Assembly: GCA_023146675.1 (NCBI GenBank)
Contig: JAGLBQ010000203.1
Coordinates: forward strand, 1 to 7,196
Direction of reading: 5' to 3'
Length of the DNA: 7,196 bases
Source of the DNA: Cocleimonas sp.
GTDB taxonomy: Bacteria > Pseudomonadota > Gammaproteobacteria > Thiotrichales > Thiotrichaceae
Below are positions 1-6,758 of the stretch, piece by piece. Each line of letters starts with the position of its first letter. The first letter of the stretch is position 1. Position numbers and translations under genes: made by a program. The notes under the pieces are model-generated. The model saw only the letters and a list, made by a program, of their open reading frames with translations, was not told where the DNA came from and made no database searches.

Positions 1-3000
1 TTCAACGCTTAAGAGCGCACGACCACTGACTGACTCTGGTAATTTGATCGTTGCTATTTCACCCACTGCATAAGTGGGTTTATCTGCAAAGAAGTTTAAA
101 CGACTTGCTGAACCACTGCCTTCTTCTTGCGCGCGCCCTGCCCATCCAGGCCAATCCACATAAACCGTTTTACCCGTACAATGCCCACCATCAAGATCAC
201 AAGCCCGCACTAAATAACGCCCCCATTCAGGATATTTAATTGCAAACTGCCATATGCCAGTGCCATCTTCGGTCGTACTAATAATGTCTTGTGCGAGCTT
301 GCTATGATGCTTGCTATCATTGTATTCCGCTAATGACTCCCAAGACTTATCCCACCACCATTTCCAGCCGATTTTGTATAAGGTAACCTGTACCTGCTTC
401 ATTGAAACAGGTTTACCATCGGCATTAATACTCGCGATTTTAATGGTATGTTGAGTATCCGTTAGCAGCATATTGCGTGCTTCATCACCCTTCGGTAATT
501 TAATCCCCACATATTCTTTATACGGATGATAATCCAGTGCAATGCGATTAATACTAAAGGCACCGCTTTGTTCAAAAACACGATTAGTAAAAATAGCACG
601 TAGTTTGCCTGCTGCTTTTTCATCAGGTGCTAAAAACTTGGTAAAACGCAATTTACCCGTAGAATCCAAACGTCCTTTTAATAATTGCTCATCAACACTC
701 GCTAAATGACGCACAGGGTCATCAAAATTATAATCACTGCGTGAATCAAATTTGGTTTTCTTCGGTCTAAAACGTACTGAAATATCAGCTTTAAGATTTT
801 CTGCGGTTGCCCCATGTAACCATTGTGAGGTTAGTGTTCCAAGTGGCAATGAGCGATAGCCATGCAAAACATCCGTACCAAAATCCAGCTCTACCTTGAG
901 ACGGTTGGGACGAATAGTTTCTATCATTAATGATTTACTAAACGTGCTCCCCCCTAGATAGGCTTTCGCCATCCACTTGCCTGTTGCTGCTTTTTCGTTG
1001 GTTTTAAACTTAAAAGTATAAAAGCCACCCACGGCATCACTGCTGGTTTGTGTTTTAGTAAGACGCCCTTGTGGATCGAATAACTTCATGGTGACAGGGT
1101 GCGCATCAGGAATTTTGTTATCCTTATCTTCTACGATAAAGGTTAGATAAATATCATCGCCTGGCCGCCACACACCGCGCTCGGCATACACCATACCTTT
1201 GATACCATTATTGACGTTGGCACCACCTGTATTAAATTGGCTGACTGAAAGCGCTGTTTTAGCATTTAATTTTAGATAGTTAGTATCTACTCCTTTCGTG
1301 GCTTTCAGTAAAAAAGGCGTTGCCAGCACCGTTAAGGAAGCAAACCCCTGTGAATCACTTTGCCCCTTGGCAAGTACTTGCCCTTGATAATTCAGCACTT
1401 CTAATTGTGCTCCTGCTAATGGTGCTGATGTTTTTAAGTCGGTAGTAATAATATGTAGTTTTTCATTCGCATCCTGCTTAGCCAATAAGCCAATATTGCT
1501 CATAATAAAATTATGACTAATCCGCGTTTTATCTTTATGACGATTAAAATAGGCATCTGTGCAAGGATTATTGCGCTGCTCCCAGTCATATGCATACTCA
1601 TTTTCTTCTACATAATCACTAACGCCATCCCAGCCGCTGGACTGTTCTATATTGTTATCTTCCGTATTTTTCAGCAATGTCGGGCGTGTTTCTGCTGATT
1701 TGACCTTATTATCACAAGCATAGGTCGAATGTCTGCGTTTAATTTGCAGATTCAAACGCACCAACCCCCCTTCATGATCCTTCATCAACTCGGTGACATC
1801 GAAGGAATAACGATTCCACTTATTGCTATCTGCTGAACTTAATGGAATCTCTTTTTGCCATAGGAAGCGCCCAACACGTTCCGTCTCTTCTTTGCCATTA
1901 AGACTATTAACCTGCAAAAACTGTCCCATTTTATCAGGGTATATTTCAAAAGCAGTGACCTTAATTCCATCAATACCCACTGCTTCAAAAGGAATTTCCA
2001 GCACGCTCCCCTCAGGAAGAATAGATCCTGCACCAACAAAACGTAGTTGTGGCTTTTGCGTATCAAAGGTTATTTTTTTAGTCAGTGTTTCAGCTAAAAC
2101 GCCACCTGCAGCGCCTTTTAAGCCTTTATTGATAATAACCTTATGCTCACCATTAAGATTTTTAGTAGGATAGAGCTTAATAACATTGCCTTCAGCACGG
2201 ACTTTATATTTCTTCTTTTCTAGTTGGATCAAGCCATTAAGATTCTGCGATGGCTTCAACTCATCTGAAAAATTAATCTGCACATAAGGATTATCACCTG
2301 CTGCATACTGTACGCGCAGATCAATGATTTTAAAATCATTAAGCCCTGGCAATGTAATTTCTTTCTTACCCTTGGTTTTAATCCCTAATGACTCTCCGCT
2401 CCATTTTAACTGCACATCCGTAGCAAAAGGCTCATGCTTTAAATCCTTAAGTGTAAAACGATGTCGACGACCATTATCACTATGCTGCCAATCAATTTTG
2501 ACAGACTTGCCTTGGTAACTAGCTTGCAGAACCTTACGTACATTATCGGGCAATACACGGTCTGAAACTAATAACTCACCGTTCAATGTCATTGTTTTTA
2601 TTTTGTTTTCAGCATTGCTGGGTGGAATAAATAATGCATCCGTCTTAATTTCATACTCCATCGGCACAACACGGAATGAGAACTCATAATCTTTTTCTGA
2701 TACAGGGACATCCAATAACCCATTTGCTTTAATACTGACATTGTATTCTGTATCAGGTGCCAGTGATTTTGAAGGTAGCCAAACTATTTCTGCTTTACTT
2801 TTAAACACAGGGTTGCCCGCAATGGCAGGTGAAACCTTCATCACCCGACCTGCATCCTTACCCACCTGATCATCGGTAACAATATCGCGGTTAAACACAA
2901 TTCGCACAGGCGAATTGCGCGATATAGCCCCCTGAGTATGCCAACCACTTAACTCAAACCAACTAAATTTAGTTTGCTCCTCTTTCTCTTTAACTTTAGC

Positions 3001-3180
3001 TTTCGTAATAGGCTCAGAAACAACAGAATATGACACCGTTTCTTTGTTAGCCCCTGTGCTAGTGATTAATGATTCCTGTTGTTCTACCTGCGGCTTATCT
3101 TCACCCTTATTGCAAGCGCTAACAAACAAGAAAAACATTGCAAATGAAAAAGCGGTAAAATAGCGTGATAGATTGAGCAT
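1..3180 (-). CDS. Alpha-2-macroglobulin family lipoprotein (partial, C-terminus beyond left edge)
   Basis: This is an uninterrupted frame of 1060 codons from an ATG at 3180 to base 1, with no stop, so the gene continues past the left edge. The N-terminus is a lipoprotein signal: a hydrophobic stretch at residues 7-20, then lipobox VSAC with lipidated Cys23. Asn follows the Cys, so outer-membrane sorting rather than inner-membrane retention is expected. Residues of about 24-60 are a polar linker. The rest reads as a chain of beta-rich macroglobulin modules. The MG2 (A2M_N) signature YAERGVWRPGD is at about 665-675 and a TIRPNR motif at 755-760. A segment DKPTYAVGE, near 1035-1045, resembles the start of the MG5/6 bait region. 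Cysteine pairs C489/C540 and C994/C1001 could form disulfides in the periplasm. Bacterial members trap proteases and are often encoded beside penicillin-binding protein 1C, but that neighbour and the thioester (CxEQ) region would lie outside the window. The late position of MG2 suggests the larger bacterial type. The family call is secure; the thioester state is unknown. Confidence 0.9.
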   Translation of the reverse strand, partial: MLNLSRYFTAFSFAMFFLFVSACNKGEDKPQVEQQESLITSTGANKETVSYSVVSEPITKAKVKEKEEQTKFSWFELSGWHTQGAISRNSPVRIVFNRDIVTDDQVGKDAGRVMKVSPAIAGNPVFKSKAEIVWLPSKSLAPDTEYNVSIKANGLLDVPVSEKDYEFSFRVVPMEYEIKTDALFIPPSNAENKIKTMTLNGELLVSDRVLPDNVRKVLQASYQGKSVKIDWQHSDNGRRHRFTLKDLKHEPFATDVQLKWSGESLGIKTKGKKEITLPGLNDFKIIDLRVQYAAGDNPYVQINFSDELKPSQNLNGLIQLEKKKYKVRAEGNVIKLYPTKNLNGEHKVIINKGLKGAAGGVLAETLTKKITFDTQKPQLRFVGAGSILPEGSVLEIPFEAVGIDGIKVTAFEIYPDKMGQFLQVNSLNGKEETERVGRFLWQKEIPLSSADSNKWNRYSFDVTELMKDHEGGLVRLNLQIKRRHSTYACDNKVKSAETRPTLLKNTEDNNIEQSSGWDGVSDYVEENEYAYDWEQRNNPCTDAYFNRHKDKTRISHNFIMSNIGLLAKQDANEKLHIITTDLKTSAPLAGAQLEVLNYQGQVLAKGQSDSQGFASLTVLATPFLLKATKGVDTNYLKLNAKTALSVSQFNTGGANVNNGIKGMVYAERGVWRPGDDIYLTFIVEDKDNKIPDAHPVTMKLFDPQGRLTKTQTSSDAVGGFYTFKFKTNEKAATGKWMAKAYLGGSTFSKSLMIETIRPNRLKVELDFGTDVLHGYRSLPLGTLTSQWLHGATAENLKADISVRFRPKKTKFDSRSDYNFDDPVRHLASVDEQLLKGRLDSTGKLRFTKFLAPDEKAAGKLRAIFTNRVFEQSGAFSINRIALDYHPYKEYVGIKLPKGDEARNMLLTDTQHTIKIASINADGKPVSMKQVQVTLYKIGWKWWWDKSWESLAEYNDSKHHSKLAQDIISTTEDGTGIWQFAIKYPEWGRYLVRACDLDGGHCTGKTVYVDWPGWAGRAQEEGSGSASRLNFFADKPTYAVGEIATIKLPESVSGRALLSVE

Positions 3181-3185
3181 TGTGG

Positions 3186-3200
3186 AATTCTCTTAGAATT
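3186..3200 (-). promoter_or_regulatory. Small palindrome covering the ribosome binding site of the macroglobulin gene
   Basis: On the coding strand the sequence is AATTCT-AAG-AGAATT, a perfect 6-bp inverted repeat with a 3-nt loop, ending 5 nt before the ATG at 3180. The only Shine-Dalgarno-like stretch (AAGAGA) lies in its loop and right arm, so folding would partly hide a weak ribosome binding site. The stem is mostly A-U and would be weak in RNA. It could instead be a DNA operator half-site pair or chance. Confidence 0.3.
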
Positions 3201-3376
3201 ATTATTTTTCGACGAACAGACAGTTCTACTCTAAAACATAGCAGTAAATAGATTAATAGAACGTGATTTTTTTATAAGTTAAGCAGAATTTAATGAAAGC
3301 ACATCAAACATCATTTGCCTAAACTCTGTAACCAAGAATATACGAAAGAACACAAGCCATTGATTTTAAAATTAAT

Positions 3377-3406
3377 ATCATACTCGAAATAGAGATATTA
3401 CTCCAA
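3377..3406 (-). promoter_or_regulatory. Weak candidate promoter for the macroglobulin gene
   Basis: On the minus strand TTGGAG (3406-3401) and TATGAT (3382-3377) are separated by 18 bp. The -10 matches the sigma-70 consensus at five of six positions; the -35 matches at only three. It lies just after the terminator of the importer operon and would give a leader of about 190 nt. The region is AT-rich, so matches of this quality are expected by chance. I saw no better pair in 3181-3400. Confidence 0.2.
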
Positions 3407-3438
3407 AAAAACTATTGCAACCGTCAGAATGACGGTGC
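3405..3438 (-). terminator. Probable Rho-independent terminator of the ABC importer operon
   Basis: It begins 5 nt after the stop codon of the second permease gene. The transcript would form the perfect 7-bp stem ACCGTCA-TTC-TGACGGT (3436-3420). The stem can be lengthened by a further GC/GC pair if one U is bulged. After 5 more nt comes a run of seven U (3411-3405). The U-run is slightly displaced from the stem, so termination may be only partial. Confidence 0.7.
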
Positions 3439-3443
3439 CCCCT

Positions 3444-4289
3444 TTATTTTTGAAACATCCCTTTACTTTCAGAACGTCGACGTAATATTTCTATTGTAAA
3501 TAATAAAATGATTGAGATCAGAATCAGCAACGATGCGGCAGCTAAAATCGTGGGATTTATTTGTTCACGCAAACCTGAAAACATTTGTCGAGGAATGGTT
3601 CTTTGATCAGGGTCAGCTAAGAAAATAATTAACACCACTTCATCAAAAGAAGTAACAAAAGCAAACAGCGCGCCTGATATAACCCCTGGACGAATTAAGG
3701 GGAAGGTAACATTAAAAAAAGTACTAATGGGGTTTGCGCCTAAGCTGCTGGAGGCCCGAAGAAGCGATTGATCAAAGCCTGCTAGGGTTGCGGTCACGGT
3801 GATTACAACAAAAGGAATACCTAAAATGGCATGGGCAAAGATGATTGCCATATCCGACCCCGCTATATTAATCGCAGAATAGAAAAAATACATTCCTGCG
3901 GCAATAATCACTAAGGGAACAATCATCGGGGAAATTAAAATGGCGGTGATTAATGACTTAAAGGGCATTCGATCCGATGCTAATCCAACGGCTGCGACAG
4001 TTCCTAACACGGTAGCTAAAATGGTAGACATAAAAGCAAAATAGAAGCTATTTTTAAGTGCAAGATTCCACTTATGATCCGTAAAAAACTCCACATACCA
4101 TTTCGTTGAATAAGCCACAGGGTCTAGCTTTAACATCCCTTCGGTAAAGGTGAAAAATGGCTCAACATTAAAGGATAGCGGAATGGTGACTAAAATTGGA
4201 AAAATTAAAAATAAAAGCACCAACCCTACAATGATGCGTAATCCGTAATGCCAGAGTTTTCTAATAGGGCTGTAATAGACGGGTAACAT
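3444..4289 (-). CDS. ABC transporter inner-membrane permease, PotC/PotI-like (second permease)
   Basis: This is a 281-aa inner-membrane subunit of a binding-protein-dependent importer of the spermidine/putrescine class. About six transmembrane segments are visible, near residues 17-39, 80-105, 115-138, 145-170, 200-222 and 247-267. The cytoplasmic EAA loop that docks on the ATPase is at about 178-205, with ASSSLGANP followed by FPLIRPG. The length is typical for PotC/PotI. The frame extends upstream to 4355, but the ATG at 4289 is preferred. It has AAGGGG 6 nt upstream, it starts just ahead of the first membrane segment, and it leaves 10 nt after the previous stop instead of a 56-nt overlap. 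This spacing implies translational coupling with the first permease, its likely partner in a heterodimeric channel. It is the last gene of the operon, followed by a terminator. The substrate cannot be read from this subunit. Confidence 0.9.
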   Translation of the reverse strand: MLPVYYSPIRKLWHYGLRIIVGLVLLFLIFPILVTIPLSFNVEPFFTFTEGMLKLDPVAYSTKWYVEFFTDHKWNLALKNSFYFAFMSTILATVLGTVAAVGLASDRMPFKSLITAILISPMIVPLVIIAAGMYFFYSAINIAGSDMAIIFAHAILGIPFVVITVTATLAGFDQSLLRASSSLGANPISTFFNVTFPLIRPGVISGALFAFVTSFDEVVLIIFLADPDQRTIPRQMFSGLREQINPTILAAASLLILISIILLFTIEILRRRSESKGMFQK

Positions 4290-4295
4290 GATCAA

Positions 4296-4301
4296 CCCCT
4301 T
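4296..4301 (-). promoter_or_regulatory. Ribosome binding site of the second permease gene
   Basis: AAGGGG lies 6 nt before the ATG at 4289 and overlaps the TAA stop of the first permease gene (4302-4300). This site decides in favour of the 281-residue start over the longer upstream frame and suggests stop-start coupling. Confidence 0.7.
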
Positions 4302-5571
4302 ATAATTTAATATTACTGGCACCGACCAAGCGGTCGTATATCCAGTAAAGAGCAATAATTAACACTAAGAGCACCGAACCTAACGCCGCTGCTAACTCCC
4401 AATTATTGGTACTGCGCATATGGTGTGCAACTAAGTTACTAATAAGCTGACCATCTACGCCTCCAATCAATGCAGGTGTAATGTAATAGCCAATTGAAAT
4501 AATAAAAACGAGCAATGCACCTGCACTTAAACCGGGCAAACTAAGCGGAAAATAGACCTGAATAAAGGCTTTAAATGGATTCGCTCCTAAGGATTGCGCC
4601 GCACGCACATAAGATGAGTCAATCCCTTTCATGACGCTATACAGCGGTAAAATCATAAAGGGCAACAGAATATGTGTCATTGCCAAAATAGTGGAAAACT
4701 GGTTATAGATAATATCCAGCGGTTTATCAATAATATGCAGTGATAATAAACTTTGATTGATCACCCCATTGGATTGCAAAATAGCGATCCATGCGGTAGT
4801 GCGTACTAATAACGATGTCCAAAAGGGAAGTAATACAAAAATAAGCAGAATACTTGCCTTTTTCAGTGGAATGAGTGATAGATAATAGGCAACGGGATAA
4901 CCTAATAAAAAGGTCAACAAGGTAATGATTAGCGCGATAGTAAAGGTACGCTGTAAAATAGGAAGATAGACTTGCATATCTTCGGATTGCTTAACAATTT
5001 CCCCCGATGGTTCCAGCTTATAATCCAGCGCATTAGCATAGTAGTTAATAGTAAACTTATCACTGGCAGAGCGGATGCCTGTCCATATTTCGGGCTTCCC
5101 CCATTTTTCATGCAGGGAGGTTAATAATTCTTGGTAGTTTTTGACGTTATCCAGCTCTATTTCTTTTATTTTTCGAGCGGTTCGTTTAATAACACTGCCA
5201 GTACGTGGCAAACGTCGATTCACCTCTTCAGCAAATTTACCTGAAAGACGTGATTTTTGTAGCTGCTGTATTTCATAAGCGAGCGTTTTATAGGTTTCTT
5301 CATTCGGTAGTTTCGATATATCCTGCCACTGCGTTAATATTTCAGCTGTTTTTGGGGCAAGATTTGCCACCGTGGGATTATAAAAACTGCGGTACAACAT
5401 ATAGCCAATTGGCGTGATAAAAAACACAATGAGAAAAAAGAGCAATGGCAATACCAAAACCAGTGCCTTGGTTTTTTCACGTCTTATTGCCTGATTATAC
5501 TTTTGTGTATGCTCAGAATTAAGCGCGAGATGATCGCTTGTGTCATTGGTTGTTGTATCGGTATTTGGCAT
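4300..5571 (-). CDS. ABC transporter inner-membrane permease, PotB/PotH-like, with large periplasmic insertion (first permease)
   Basis: This is a 423-aa permease subunit of the polyamine/opine-type importer. Residues 1-35 are a polar cytoplasmic N-terminus. Membrane segments are near 36-60, 209-232, 240-264, 293-315, 348-370 and 393-415. The EAA loop for ATPase docking is at about 322-347 (VRAAQSLGANP then FPLSLPG). PotB/PotH proteins are usually about 280-320 aa. The extra length is a charged, probably helical segment of about 145 residues (61-205) between the first two membrane segments, which topology places in the periplasm. The position recalls the periplasmic P2 loop of MalF, though I see no sequence resemblance. 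The start is the only Met before the first membrane segment. A GGAAG lies 12 nt upstream, rather far for a ribosome binding site. The gene sits 101 nt after the binding-protein gene, a gap occupied by a long hairpin, and 10 nt before the second permease gene. The family call is firm; the substrate is uncertain. Confidence 0.9.
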   Translation of the reverse strand: MPNTDTTTNDTSDHLALNSEHTQKYNQAIRREKTKALVLVLPLLFFLIVFFITPIGYMLYRSFYNPTVANLAPKTAEILTQWQDISKLPNEETYKTLAYEIQQLQKSRLSGKFAEEVNRRLPRTGSVIKRTARKIKEIELDNVKNYQELLTSLHEKWGKPEIWTGIRSASDKFTINYYANALDYKLEPSGEIVKQSEDMQVYLPILQRTFTIALIITLLTFLLGYPVAYYLSLIPLKKASILLIFVLLPFWTSLLVRTTAWIAILQSNGVINQSLLSLHIIDKPLDIIYNQFSTILAMTHILLPFMILPLYSVMKGIDSSYVRAAQSLGANPFKAFIQVYFPLSLPGLSAGALLVFIISIGYYITPALIGGVDGQLISNLVAHHMRSTNNWELAAALGSVLLVLIIALYWIYDRLVGASNIKL

Positions 5572-5607
5572 ATAAATTTTGGGCTTCCAATAGAAAAAGT
5601 CTTCCTT

Positions 5608-5660
5608 ATGAAAAAGCTAACACTTTCACTCCTTGGGAATGAAAGCATTCGCTTTTCCAT
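5608..5660 (-). promoter_or_regulatory. Long intercistronic hairpin between binding-protein and permease genes
   Basis: The minus-strand transcript can form two 25-nt arms around a CAA loop (5635-5633). Of the 25 positions, 24 pair and one G/A mismatch (5650/5618) interrupts. Four pairs are G-U wobbles: 5657/5611, 5647/5621, 5646/5622 and 5639/5629. These would be A-C mismatches in plus-strand RNA, so the structure belongs to the operon mRNA. No U-run follows directly, so it is not a standard intrinsic terminator. Structures at this place in importer operons (malE-malF is the classic case) protect the upstream binding-protein message from 3' exonucleases and lower permease output. That role is inferred here. 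Confidence 0.75.
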
Positions 5661-5672
5661 TGAAACAAGAAC

Positions 5673-6722
5673 TTACTTCTTAATCAACCAAGCAGTAAAT
5701 TTCTCACCTAGCTGAGAACCATTATCAGCCCAGAACTCAGCACTTGCTTTAATTCCTTTATCCAAATGCGCTGATGGAAGCTGTGGCTTCACCTCTTCTG
5801 CAATCAAAGACTCAGATGATTTACGGGTTGGACCATAAGCAACATCCTGCATCCCTGCTAATGGTTTGGTTTTTGTTGCCGCAAGAATAAACTTAATCGC
5901 TTCTTCTTTATTTTTAGAGCCTTTAGGAATCGCCCAGCCGTCTAAGTCATACACTTGTCCGTCCCAAACAATATTAAAGTCACTTTTATCTTTTTTTATC
6001 GCACTGTAAATACGACCATTGGCTGATTGCACAATCACTGCACCGCCATCATTTAATAATTGAGGAGCCTGTGACCAAGAGTCAAACCAAACGATGTCTT
6101 TTTTAATTGTATCCAGCTTTGCAAAGGCTTGTTTAACGCCCTTCTCTGTGCCTAATACTTTATAAATATCTTTCAGTGCAACACCGTCCGCCATTAACGC
6201 CCATTCTAGATTAACCTGTGGTCTTTTTCTAAAAGCGCGCTTGCCAGGGATTTTCTTGGTATCAAAGACATCAGCCACTGTTTTTGGCTTGGTTTTAAGA
6301 TCATTTTTATGTGCAAAGATAATGGACCAAACGATATTGCCAACCGCACATTCATTACCAATTGCAGCAGGGATAAAGTCATCTTTTCCAGCTTTGCCAT
6401 CATCACCTTTGGGTAATTTATCATGCGGAAATACTTCTAGCATACCTTCAGAACAAGCACGCTCAACATCAATATATTCAATATCGATAACATCCCATTT
6501 AACATTTTTAGACTCTACCTGTGCTTTAAGCTCTGCAACACCACCTGAATAATCTTCAAATAAAATTTTTGTACCTGTTTCTTTAATATAAGGATCGATC
6601 ATATGTTTCTTTTGCGCTGCACCATACGCACCGCCAAAAGAAACCACGGTCAGCTCTCCAGCAACAAGATTTGCAGACAGTAATGAACTTGCCACCAATA
6701 AACTTAATTTTAACTTTTTCAC
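5673..6722 (-). CDS. Periplasmic substrate-binding protein of polyamine/opine-type ABC importer (PotD/PotF family)
   Basis: This 349-aa periplasmic solute receptor delivers substrate to the two downstream permeases. Residues 1-21 are a signal peptide (KKLK, a hydrophobic core, cleavage near A21 or G22). The mature start ELTVVSFGGAYG and the pattern DLDGWAIPKGS at 259-269 fit the COG0687/SBP_bac type of the PotD/PotF family. Comparing by eye with E. coli PotD, Asp261 falls where the ligand carboxylate Asp257 lies. The PotD stacking tryptophans 229 and 255 seem replaced by Gln232 and Asp259, so spermidine or putrescine is not assured; GABA, opines or another amine are alternatives. C90 and C125 could form a disulfide. 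The start is GTG at 6722, supported by AAAGGAG 10 nt upstream and by the signal peptide beginning there. The gene lies 36 nt after the ATPase gene. The hairpin at 5608-5660 starts 12 nt after its stop codon and may raise its expression over the permeases. Confidence 0.9.
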   Translation of the reverse strand: MKKLKLSLLVASSLLSANLVAGELTVVSFGGAYGAAQKKHMIDPYIKETGTKILFEDYSGGVAELKAQVESKNVKWDVIDIEYIDVERACSEGMLEVFPHDKLPKGDDGKAGKDDFIPAAIGNECAVGNIVWSIIFAHKNDLKTKPKTVADVFDTKKIPGKRAFRKRPQVNLEWALMADGVALKDIYKVLGTEKGVKQAFAKLDTIKKDIVWFDSWSQAPQLLNDGGAVIVQSANGRIYSAIKKDKSDFNIVWDGQVYDLDGWAIPKGSKNKEEAIKFILAATKTKPLAGMQDVAYGPTRKSSESLIAEEVKPQLPSAHLDKGIKASAEFWADNGSQLGEKFTAWLIKK

Positions 6723-6732
6723 TCTTTTACTT

Positions 6733-6739
6733 CTCCTTT
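6733..6739 (-). promoter_or_regulatory. Ribosome binding site supporting the GTG start of the binding protein
   Basis: AAAGGAG is a strong Shine-Dalgarno match ending 10 nt before the GTG at 6722. No ATG in this frame lies near it, and the signal peptide starts exactly at the GTG, so the non-ATG start is well supported. Confidence 0.8.
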
Positions 6740-6758
6740 GGTATAAATTTGCCCTGCA

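Noticed and set aside
1513..2518. Several plus-strand and out-of-frame open stretches of 60-116 codons inside the macroglobulin gene
   Set aside because: They are shadows of the 1060-codon minus-strand frame. Their translations show no domain pattern and they lack ribosome binding sites.
3181..3443. A small gene or small RNA in the gap between the permease and macroglobulin genes
   Set aside because: No frame with a start and ribosome binding site is present. The gap is AT-rich and the only clear structures are the terminator and the small palindrome.
4290..4355. A 22-residue N-terminal extension of the second permease
   Set aside because: It would overlap the first permease gene by 56 nt and lacks a ribosome binding site. 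The ATG at 4289 has AAGGGG at 6 nt and gives the family length.
5503..5715. Plus-strand frame beginning MKKLTLSLL within 5608-5640, resembling the start of the binding protein (MKKLKLSLL) on the other strand
   Set aside because: Base identity to the real start is only moderate beyond the run of A, and the stretch is explained by the left arm of the intercistronic hairpin. The frame overlaps real genes at both ends and has no ribosome binding site.
6206..6552. Open stretches of 72 and 103 codons overlapping the binding-protein gene
   Set aside because: They lie wholly inside a well-supported gene, are antisense or frame-shifted to it, and their translations resemble no family.
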